From positions 1 to 43,348 of the forward strand of contig JBBDNB010000004.1 in NCBI GenBank assembly GCA_040877935.1: a DNA stretch of 43,348 nucleotides. The letters are read 5' to 3'. This document shows, one piece after another, positions 30,077-37,694 of this stretch (its first letter is position 1; the number at the start of each line of letters is the position of its first letter). The notes under the pieces were generated by a model. That model did not search any database. It worked only from the letters and a program-made list of their open reading frames with translations, and had not been told where the DNA came from. Position numbers and translations under genes: made by a program. Source of the stretch: Chitinophagales bacterium. Lineage in GTDB: Bacteria; Bacteroidota; Bacteroidia; Chitinophagales; CAIOSU01.

Positions 30077-32887
30077 TTACTTGATAAAATAAGTAAAGCC
30101 CAGACTGAATGTACGGCCAATATTGTAGGATTGGTAGGCGTATTCAGTGTCTTTGAAAGTGTAAACCAGTGCATAGTCCGGATCGATCAAATTATTGGCA
30201 TTTAAGCTGAGCGCAAAATGCTTTCCGATATTTTGACTGATGCTGAAATTAAGCGATGGCCTTGGTTTTTCGTACACATTGGGCGTTGCGCTAGGGATAA
30301 CAACTGCCAGGCGCGGACCGAAAATATTGAATGCCATATTCACATTGGTGCCTGTTTTGTCATTGTCGTAATTGATAAATGCATTGATGATATAAGGCGA
30401 TTGGCCAAACATGGGGCGAGTGGATTCAGCTTCGGGATTTAGGTTTCTAATATTGGCCAACTCGTCCTCTGCAATATCAACACGGGAATAGACATAGGTG
30501 AAGTTTCCACCTAGCGACAAATCTTGAAGTGCCTCGGAAATGAAGTTTAGGTTTTTGCGAAATTCAAGTTCAACACCAATCAACTGCGCACGATCTACAT
30601 TTCTGTAGTTCAACTCATCTGAATTGGGTGCCAATGGATTAAAGGCGCGCTCAATGGGGTTTTTGAAATCCTTGTAAAATACGGAGGCCGAAAATATTTC
30701 TCCGGGATTGGGATACATCTCCCAGCGCAAATCCACATTGTCGATCAAGGTACGCTGCAAATCTGCATTCCCCAGCAAGATGAAATCGCCAATAAAGGAG
30801 AAAGAGGCAAATGGTGCCAACTCCCTAAAAGTAGGTCGGGCCAAAGTTCTGTTGTAGGATGCGCGCAGGTTCATTTTCTCGCTCAATCCATAATTGAAAT
30901 TGGCCGATGGCAAGAAATCGGTATTGTTCAATTCGCCATTTTCTACATCCTCATCAAAGCTTTCGAGAAGAATATCGGTATGTTCCATGCGAACGCCCCC
31001 GCTGAATTTCAGGGTAGAAACCAAGGGCATGTCCACCATTACATAAGCCCCTGCTGTTTTTTCATAGGCATCGTAATTGTTTTTTGCCTCAAAAGCAGTT
31101 TGTGCATAAACACCCTTGTCGTTTTCTGGGCCAAACAATGAATCTGCTGCCAAATGGGTATCGGGATCTCCTGAATACGCATTGGTTTGACGAGCAAATC
31201 TGTATTGGTCTTCCCTAAAATCCCTGTTTTTATAAACATATGATCCGCCAAACTTAAATTTGGATTTTTGTCCGCCCCATTGATTGAAAGGCACTGTGAT
31301 ATTGAGCTTATTGTCCACATTCATTTCCTGCATTTCCCTGTAATAGCGCGTGGGCAATTGACTAACGGAAGGCTCTATACTGTGGAGCGTATCGCCATTG
31401 TTTACCCTAAATCCGCTGGTAAAAAAGCGCATATCGGGCTCATCCTGTGAGGAAACGGTGTAAGAGGATACCCAATCTACCGTAGTATTGTTTAGGTTTT
31501 TGAGCAAATGCTCGCCTTTTAACTGTGCGGCAAAAATGGATCGCTCCAAGAAGGTCAAAGAACGGGTTTGGTAGCGCAACCTAGGGTCGTCAATCAGCTT
31601 ACGGCCTTGCTGAAAACGAGCGGTTTTATCGGCACTTTGATTGTATAATACAGTGGCGCCAATTTTATTGTTGGAGTTGATTTTATAGTTGGTATTGAAC
31701 ATTCCGCCCCACAGAACGGATTCGGTAGAGGCTTCATCCGAAAGACTTAAATCGGCATTCAACCTGCGGGTTCTGTCGTAATCATCTATCAATACATATC
31801 TGCCGGATTCGCCATTGTCGTAGTAATCAAAGCTTCTTTTATAGGAAAGGGAAATATTGTATCCAATTGGGCGGTTGAACAATCTGGATTGATTTCCCAG
31901 GGCTAAGGAATGGCTGTGGTCCATAAAAGAACGCTGACGGCTGAAATCCATATTATTGTCAAAGGATTCTGTAGCTGCCCTCAATCGGTTGGCTTCCTCT
32001 TCACTCATACCTATACCATATGCTTGCAAATCGTTTAGCGCGGCTTCGGGTACATCCCTGCTGCCATCATCAATTCCCAAGGCATCTAAACTGCCGCCTT
32101 CGTAAGTCATAAAGTTTTTATTAAAAGAGGAATTGGTATTGTAGCCAAGCGAAGTGCTGAATTGTAAATTGAATTTTTCGGGAAAATCCTTGGTAACCAC
32201 ATTCAAGAGTCCGCCTGTAAAACTTGCGGGCAAATCGGGTGAAAAGGTTTTGTACACCAATAAATTATCCAGCGTATTGGATGGAAACAAATCCATTTGT
32301 ACCGAATTTCTATTGGGATCCAAGCCGGGCAGTTCGGCACCATTGAGCAGGGTTTTTGAATAGCGATCTCCCAAGCCGCGTATGTAAACATATTTTCCTT
32401 GTTCAACACTTACGCCCGTAACTCTACTTACGGCTGCTGCTGCATCGCTGTCTCCGTTTTTGGCAATTTGAGCAGATGATATTCCATCTAAAATAGAAGA
32501 GGATTTTCTTTGCAAGGTAATTACGGCAGATTCTGTATTGCGTACTTTTTTGGCCTCTACTACTACTTCTGAAACTTCAAGGGAGGCTTCGCCTAAATTG
32601 AAATCAATGACCGTTACTTCCCCATCTTTTACCTCTACTCCTGTTATGGTTTTTTTCTCATAGGAAATGAAGGAAGCTTCCAAATCATAAGTGCCAGTCT
32701 CTACATTTGAGATAGTAAAATTCCCATCTAAATCGGTAGTGGTACCCGTTGAAGTTCCTTTTATCAGCACATTGGTGCCAATCATTTCCTCGCCTGTTTC
32801 GGCATCGGTAACCCGCCCCCGTATAGTACCTTGGGCAAATACGAACTGCGTGTACAAAATGGCGAAAGCGAACAGAAGAATTTTCAT
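30077..32887 (-). CDS. TonB-dependent receptor with carboxypeptidase-regulatory-like domain
   Basis: A 936-aa outer-membrane receptor. Signal peptide MKILLFAFAILYTQFVFAQ; then GTIRGRVTDAETGEEMIGTN with IKGTSTGTTTDLDGNFTISN, the CarboxypepD_reg-like beta-sandwich (about 20-105). The plug domain reads ISSAQIAKNGDSDAAAAVSR, then YVYIRGLGDRYSKTLLNGAE, and the beta-barrel fills the rest, ending in RTFSLGFTYFIK with an aromatic C-terminus. The upstream lipoprotein gene on the same strand ends 166 bp away with a terminator between them. A receptor-plus-beta-helix-lipoprotein pair suggests import of one shared ligand; the ligand is not evident. Confidence 0.92.
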   Translation of the reverse strand: MKILLFAFAILYTQFVFAQGTIRGRVTDAETGEEMIGTNVLIKGTSTGTTTDLDGNFTISNVETGTYDLEASFISYEKKTITGVEVKDGEVTVIDFNLGEASLEVSEVVVEAKKVRNTESAVITLQRKSSSILDGISSAQIAKNGDSDAAAAVSRVTGVSVEQGKYVYIRGLGDRYSKTLLNGAELPGLDPNRNSVQMDLFPSNTLDNLLVYKTFSPDLPASFTGGLLNVVTKDFPEKFNLQFSTSLGYNTNSSFNKNFMTYEGGSLDALGIDDGSRDVPEAALNDLQAYGIGMSEEEANRLRAATESFDNNMDFSRQRSFMDHSHSLALGNQSRLFNRPIGYNISLSYKRSFDYYDNGESGRYVLIDDYDRTRRLNADLSLSDEASTESVLWGGMFNTNYKINSNNKIGATVLYNQSADKTARFQQGRKLIDDPRLRYQTRSLTFLERSIFAAQLKGEHLLKNLNNTTVDWVSSYTVSSQDEPDMRFFTSGFRVNNGDTLHSIEPSVSQLPTRYYREMQEMNVDNKLNITVPFNQWGGQKSKFKFGGSYVYKNRDFREDQYRFARQTNAYSGDPDTHLAADSLFGPENDKGVYAQTAFEAKNNYDAYEKTAGAYVMVDMPLVSTLKFSGGVRMEHTDILLESFDEDVENGELNNTDFLPSANFNYGLSEKMNLRASYNRTLARPTFRELAPFASFSFIGDFILLGNADLQRTLIDNVDLRWEMYPNPGEIFSASVFYKDFKNPIERAFNPLAPNSDELNYRNVDRAQLIGVELEFRKNLNFISEALQDLSLGGNFTYVYSRVDIAEDELANIRNLNPEAESTRPMFGQSPYIINAFINYDNDKTGTNVNMAFNIFGPRLAVVIPSATPNVYEKPRPSLNFSISQNIGKHFALSLNANNLIDPDYALVYTFKDTEYAYQSYNIGRTFSLGFTYFIK

Positions 32888-32988
32888 GAGTGATTAATTT
32901 TACTGCAAAAGTCCGCTCTAGTTCTTAAGGTATTTTAAAGCCAATATTAAGCTTGTGTTAAGGGGTGATGTGTGCACATTTTATTAAC

Positions 32989-33023
32989 AAAAAAAAAGAA
33001 AAGCAGTCCTTTTACAGACTGCT
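32989..33023 (-). terminator. Rho-independent terminator after the beta-helix lipoprotein gene
   Basis: On the minus strand, a hairpin with arms 33017-33023 and 33002-33008 (AGCAGTC/GACTGCT) is followed by a T-rich tract (plus-strand A-run 32989-32998). It begins about 30 bp after the lipoprotein stop. Transcription into the receptor would therefore need read-through or a second promoter. Confidence 0.7.
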
Positions 33024-33053
33024 CCTCCAAAACATGTTGAACTTAATACTTAC

Positions 33054-34466
33054 TTATTGATAACACTCATTATCTACTGATATGGTAAACAAATCAGCGG
33101 GTTGATCTCCAGCTCCGATATTGTGGAATACATTGTTTTCCAATTTCAAGCTTCCGTCTACAAATTGCTTGTAAGAATCTTGATCGCTGTCTTTCAACTC
33201 AATATCAATTCCCCTGCCATAGTTTACAAAAATGGAATTGTGGTATTCACCCCCTGCATTGTCCCTAAAGGTAATGGTTCTTGATCCAGAGTTTCCTACA
33301 GAAGTTACGTTGTAGAATTTAGGCGTAGAATATGGTTCTCCTGTTTCAGGATCGGTACCACCATCATGTTCACCACCTCTATCTGCATTTTCAGCAGATG
33401 GATCTTGGTAATTGATTACAAATTGAGTTTCACCTCTAAAACCTTCGTCATAATCCAAGGCATCATCGCCATTGTAGAGAGAGATCAAATATTTGGCATT
33501 TACAGTACCACCAAACCATTCGTAGCCATCATCATTACTACCTAAGCTTTCAATATATTCTATGGTGGTTCCGCTTCCAACTCCACCCATGGTCAAACCT
33601 TGGATTTCGTTTCCTGCACCAATATCAGTACCCGTGTGGCGAATAGAGACATAGCGCATGGTTCCAGAGCTGTGTCCATCGTCATTTCCACCATAAATAG
33701 CATCTGTTTCATTGGTGGGGATACCTTCAATGGCTGTTTCACCTGCACCGGAGTTCAATCTTGCTTTTCCTAGCAAAAGCACACCGCCCCAAAGTCCTCT
33801 TGTATCAGCAGTAGCTGATCCTTTTAAATTATCGTCTACTGAAGTGAAAATAATAGGCTCAGTAGCTGTTCCCTCAGCCATGATTTTTCCATTCCTTGAT
33901 ACAATCAAAGCAGTAGCACTAGAACCCTGACCTTTTTTCGCTTTTACAACTGTACCTGCCTCAATAGTTAAAGTAGCATTATTGGTTACGTAAATTCTAC
34001 CATCCAGTATATATACGTTGTCATTTGTGAAAGTATCATTGCTGGTAATATTGCTAGAAATAGTCATTTCTGGTTTTCCATCTACCATTGCAGAACGATT
34101 TTTATCTGTAGTACCTCCGGCAAGAATTTGCTCGAAAAATGACCAGCCTTCGTACCATTTGCTTCCGTTGGGATCAATAGCTCCGTAATAGTTTGTACTA
34201 ACAATAGAGCCCGTGCCCGAAGAAAAATTGCCTCCCGAGAGGCTAGGTGTAATGGAAGTAGGGGTAAAACCGGGGTCTTCCACTTTGTTTCCAGCAGAAG
34301 TAAAGTAATCGGCAAAATCCGCTTCGCCTTCAGCAAGTACGGGATCCAAACGCTCTTGAACTTCTTCGCATTCGGTTAAGTCCGGACCTTCGTCTTTTTT
34401 ACAAGCAGAGAAAAAAGCTGCAATGGCAAAAAAGACCAAAATAAATTGAATTGACAATGATTTCAT
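33054..34466 (-). CDS. Surface lipoprotein with right-handed beta-helix-like repeats
   Basis: A 470-aa lipoprotein; start at ATG 34466. Signal peptide MKSLSIQFILVFFAIAAFFS with lipobox Cys22, followed by KKDEGPD. Residues from about 130 form parallel-beta-helix-like coils (NVYILDGRIYVTNNATLTIE, AGTVVKAKKGQG, LWGGVLLLGKARLNSG, FYNVTSVGNSG). Asp- and Gly-rich loops (GGNDDGHSSG, YNGDDALDYDEG, DRGGEHDGGTDPETG) may bind calcium or another ion. No catalytic motif is recognised. It is encoded upstream of the receptor at 30077 and is probably its extracellular partner (inference from co-orientation). Confidence 0.8.
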   Translation of the reverse strand: MKSLSIQFILVFFAIAAFFSACKKDEGPDLTECEEVQERLDPVLAEGEADFADYFTSAGNKVEDPGFTPTSITPSLSGGNFSSGTGSIVSTNYYGAIDPNGSKWYEGWSFFEQILAGGTTDKNRSAMVDGKPEMTISSNITSNDTFTNDNVYILDGRIYVTNNATLTIEAGTVVKAKKGQGSSATALIVSRNGKIMAEGTATEPIIFTSVDDNLKGSATADTRGLWGGVLLLGKARLNSGAGETAIEGIPTNETDAIYGGNDDGHSSGTMRYVSIRHTGTDIGAGNEIQGLTMGGVGSGTTIEYIESLGSNDDGYEWFGGTVNAKYLISLYNGDDALDYDEGFRGETQFVINYQDPSAENADRGGEHDGGTDPETGEPYSTPKFYNVTSVGNSGSRTITFRDNAGGEYHNSIFVNYGRGIDIELKDSDQDSYKQFVDGSLKLENNVFHNIGAGDQPADLFTISVDNECYQ

Positions 34467-34505
34467 GTTGTGTAATTTTGGTTTTGAATTAAAATGATGG
34501 TGCAA

Positions 34506-34881
34506 AGCAACGGAAGTGCTATTAAGTGCTTGTGAATTTCACTTTAAGAAAGTATTACCAAATGGATTGGAAGTGCCTGAAATTTGGAGTGCCTTAAGTT
34601 TGGAGTGAGCTAAAGTGCCTAAAGTTAAAGAGTCAAGAATGGAAAAACAGACGGACAGACACTAAATAACTACAAAATGCCGCCTATTAGATTGCATAGA
34701 ATTTGTATTGTGAGGATTTTCCAAAAAGCAACCTTTGTTTCTTGGGGCAAATTCAGATTTTAAAGCGAAAATGTAGGTGCGCACGGCCTTGCGCACCTAC
34801 ATTTTCGCTCTACAGAATACCTTTAATCATCTAAGCTATGAGGTATTTTATCGAGCAAAAGTTAAAGGCGATTTTATATCC
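34506..34881. other. Gap between divergent genes with degenerate short repeats
   Basis: A gap of about 460 bp between the lipoprotein gene and the first tandem receptor. At 34571-34626 there are degenerate repeats of AGTGCCTxAAGTT (AGTGCCTGAAATT, AGTGCCTTAAGTT, AGTGCCTAAAGTT). Similar words occur at 27550-27561 and, partly, at 75-90. The long hairpin at 34764-34809 is listed separately. No protein-coding frame was found. Confidence 0.55.
34764..34809. repeat. Perfect 20-bp inverted repeat between divergent genes
   Basis: Arms 34764-34783 (AGCGAAAATGTAGGTGCGCA) and 34790-34809 are perfectly complementary with a six-base loop. Both neighbours start outward from this gap, so it cannot be a normal terminator. 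It is likely a dispersed REP-like palindrome or a regulatory structure; the G/C-rich centre is unlike the AT-rich flanks. Confidence 0.75.
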
Positions 34882-34911
34882 TTGTTAGTTTTTTAAAAAA
34901 AATTAACTTTG
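34882..34911 (+). promoter_or_regulatory. Promoter for the first tandem TonB receptor
   Basis: TTG at 34882-34884 and TAACTTTG at 34904-34911 with a 19-bp spacer match the Bacteroidota consensus. The start codon follows 54 bp after the -7 box. Confidence 0.75.
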
Positions 34912-34965
34912 CCGAATCCTGAAAACAGGTTCTTGAATCAAAATTAATCACCACAAACAAGACAG

Positions 34966-37524
34966 ATGAAAAGCTTGATGAGTTTTATTGGAATTGTTTT
35001 ATACATTTCCATCTTAAGTGCCTACGCACAAAATGGTACAATTAAGGGAACTGTAACTGATGCAGCATCAGATGAGCCCATTCCATTTTTAAATGTTTAT
35101 TTAGAATCTGACAACACTTTGGGTGCCACTACGGATTTCAGCGGAGAATATTCCCTGTCCGTTCCTGCCGGTACACATGAGGTTGTTTATTCTTCTTTGG
35201 AATACGGAAAAATTAAAAGAACAGTAAGTGTAGAAGCAGGTGAAACCACTGTCGAAAATGTCAATATAGGAAAGAAAGATGTTGAAGTACAAACCATTAC
35301 CGTAAAAACAGACAAGTTTGAAAAACCTATTGAAGACATCATCACCTCACTGGAAGTAATTAAGCCCAATGTATTGGAGAACAAAGGTTCAACTGATGTT
35401 ACTTCTGCCCTGGAGCAAGCGCCCGGACTCACCATTGTAGATGGCGAAGCCCAGTTGAGAGGCGGAAGTGGCTATAGCTTTGGTGCCGGTAGTCGTGTAA
35501 TGATCCTGGTGGATGATATGCCTTTGCTTTCAGGAGATGCAGGAAGACCGAGTTGGAGTTATATCCCCATTGAAAACATAGAACAAATTGAGGTGACTAA
35601 AGGTGCTTCTTCTGTACTTTACGGTTCTGCGGCATTAAATGGCGCCATCAACATCCGGACGGCTTATCCTGAAAACGAGCCCAAAACACGTATCAATTTC
35701 ATCAGTGGAATGTATGATTCTCCTCAGAAAAAAGAAGCCAAATGGTGGGAAGGGAATACCCCTTTTTATACAGGCCTTAGTTTTTTACACAGTAGAAAAG
35801 TAAATAAAGCTTTTAGTTTTGTTGTGAGTGGTAATCTTTATAGAGAGAATGGTTTTATTGGCCCTACTCCAACAGAACTTTATGAAGACAGCCTTGCCTT
35901 TACTACACAAAAAGATATGTATTTTACTGAAAGTGGAGATACGGTAGGTTTTATGCCCCGTGGGACTGAAGTCGTGAATACAGATAGTATTGACAAAAAT
36001 GAGGTGAACCCTAGTAATTATGAAAAAAGATTTAGGGTAAATTTCAATACAACCTATAAAAATCAGAAAATAAAAGGATTGTCCTATGGCATGAACGGTA
36101 GCTTACAATATTCAAAATCTACCAGCACACTGCTGTGGTTAAACAATGAAGAAGGTTTATACCGCGCATTTCCCGGTGCTTTTACCACTACAGTGCAAAC
36201 TCAATTCAACTTTGACCCCTATATTCACTATTACGATAGCAAAGGCAACAAACACACATTAAACACCCGTGTATATTATCTGGACAATAATAATGACAAT
36301 AATCAGGCGAATAAGAATACGGTTTTATATGGTGAGTACCGCTACATGAAACGATTTAAAAACATTCCTGACTTTAGAATATCTACTGGTCTTGTTTCTA
36401 CTTATGTCTATAGTGAATCTGAGCTGTTTAGGGGTATTACTGATGATCCAAGCACCAATAGAACCTCACTGAATGTAGGTGCTTATGTACAGCTTGAGAA
36501 GAAATTATTTGGTCGATTGAATTTATTGGGAGGAGCTCGTTGGGAATACTTCAAAATTGGAGATACAGAAGACAATCAACCCGTATTTCGAGCCGGCATG
36601 AATTACAAACTTGGAAAAGCTACTATTTTCAGAACTTCTTTTGGACAGGGATTCCGTTTCCCAACTATGGCTGAACGATACATCAACACAACTGTAGGTG
36701 GTATTCCAATTATTCCAAATCCTGAACTGGAAGCAGAAAAAAGCTGGAACTTTGAGCTGGCTGTAAAACAAGGCGTAAAAATCGGGAAATTCATGGGGTA
36801 TGTTGATTTAGCCGGTTTCCTGTCTCAGTATAATAATTATGTAGAGTTTATTGCCGCTCAATGGACAAGTTTTGACCCCAGTAAATCCAATTTGATTGAA
36901 GCATCGGGATTAGGGTTTAAATCCGTAAATACCGGTGATGCCCGAGTAAGCGGTATCGATTTCTCTATACTTGGTGGAGGAGAGTTTACTGAAAACTTTG
37001 GTATGAACATACTTGCAGGTTATACTTATTCCAGACCAATCTCCCTCACACCAAATTATGTATTTGGTCAGGAAAGAGAAGGACAGGGAAAGGATCTTAG
37101 CTACAACAATACCAGTCTTAAAGCTTTAGATGAATTCAGTGATGATTTCACCAATCCGGGAGGAGGCGATTACAATCTTTTGAAATATCGCTATGAGCAT
37201 TTGATAAAAGCTGATATTGAATTCAATATTCATGCTTTTTCAATTGGTGGAAGTTTCAGGTTTTACAGCTATATGAAAAATGTGGATGAATTCTTTTACC
37301 GCCCTATTCTTAAGGATTTTGTTGGCTTAGATGCACGAGGATACAGAGAAGCTAATCGCGGCCCTGAATATGTATTTGATTTCCGTGTTGCTTATACTAT
37401 TAAGGAAGCTAGCAGAGTTTCATTTATTGTAAACAACGCTTTTAACAGAGAATATGCACTAAGACCGCTCTCAATAAATGCACCGAGAAGTTTTGCATTG
37501 CAATACACATTGACATTACAATAA
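34966..37524 (+). CDS. TonB-dependent receptor (tandem copy 1)
   Basis: An 852-aa outer-membrane receptor. Signal peptide MKSLMSFIGIVLYISILSAY; CarboxypepD_reg-like domain (NGTIKGTVTDAASDEPIPFL, about 22-105); plug with TSALEQAPGLTIVDGEAQLR, GSGYSFGAGSRVMILVDDMP and IEQIEVTKGASSVLYGSAAL; and a barrel ending in PRSFALQYTLTLQ. It is paralogous to the receptor at 37695: both plug and distal barrel align (GQGFRFPTMAERYIN here, GMGYRYPSIAERFVR there). It has its own promoter and terminator. Substrate unknown; its position next to the ceramidase-type operon suggests a lipid-like or amide ligand (inference). Confidence 0.92.
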   Translation: MKSLMSFIGIVLYISILSAYAQNGTIKGTVTDAASDEPIPFLNVYLESDNTLGATTDFSGEYSLSVPAGTHEVVYSSLEYGKIKRTVSVEAGETTVENVNIGKKDVEVQTITVKTDKFEKPIEDIITSLEVIKPNVLENKGSTDVTSALEQAPGLTIVDGEAQLRGGSGYSFGAGSRVMILVDDMPLLSGDAGRPSWSYIPIENIEQIEVTKGASSVLYGSAALNGAINIRTAYPENEPKTRINFISGMYDSPQKKEAKWWEGNTPFYTGLSFLHSRKVNKAFSFVVSGNLYRENGFIGPTPTELYEDSLAFTTQKDMYFTESGDTVGFMPRGTEVVNTDSIDKNEVNPSNYEKRFRVNFNTTYKNQKIKGLSYGMNGSLQYSKSTSTLLWLNNEEGLYRAFPGAFTTTVQTQFNFDPYIHYYDSKGNKHTLNTRVYYLDNNNDNNQANKNTVLYGEYRYMKRFKNIPDFRISTGLVSTYVYSESELFRGITDDPSTNRTSLNVGAYVQLEKKLFGRLNLLGGARWEYFKIGDTEDNQPVFRAGMNYKLGKATIFRTSFGQGFRFPTMAERYINTTVGGIPIIPNPELEAEKSWNFELAVKQGVKIGKFMGYVDLAGFLSQYNNYVEFIAAQWTSFDPSKSNLIEASGLGFKSVNTGDARVSGIDFSILGGGEFTENFGMNILAGYTYSRPISLTPNYVFGQEREGQGKDLSYNNTSLKALDEFSDDFTNPGGGDYNLLKYRYEHLIKADIEFNIHAFSIGGSFRFYSYMKNVDEFFYRPILKDFVGLDARGYREANRGPEYVFDFRVAYTIKEASRVSFIVNNAFNREYALRPLSINAPRSFALQYTLTLQ

Positions 37525-37550
37525 AACAAGAAAATAAAAATCAGATTAAA

Positions 37551-37580
37551 AAGGGTGTTGAGCATGTAATCAACACCCTT
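37551..37580 (+). terminator. Terminator of the first tandem receptor
   Basis: Perfect 11-bp stem, arms 37551-37561 (AAGGGTGTTGA) and 37570-37580, eight-base loop, followed by a T-rich stretch. It begins 27 bp after the stop codon. Confidence 0.75.
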
Positions 37581-37607
37581 TGTTATTAAAAATAAGTTTT
37601 TTTGAAC

Positions 37608-37636
37608 TTGTGATTCAGTAAAATAAGGTAATTTTG
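37608..37636 (+). promoter_or_regulatory. Promoter of the second receptor / ceramidase-type operon
   Basis: TTG at 37608-37610 and TAATTTTG (TAnnTTTG) at 37629-37636, spaced 18 bp. The receptor start codon is 58 bp downstream. With the terminator at 37551-37580 this makes the second receptor and its two enzymes a separate transcription unit. Confidence 0.7.
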
Positions 37637-37694
37637 ACCTTAAAATAAGATTGCCTTAGCACAATACTTAATAAGCAATCTAAAACAGCTTTTT

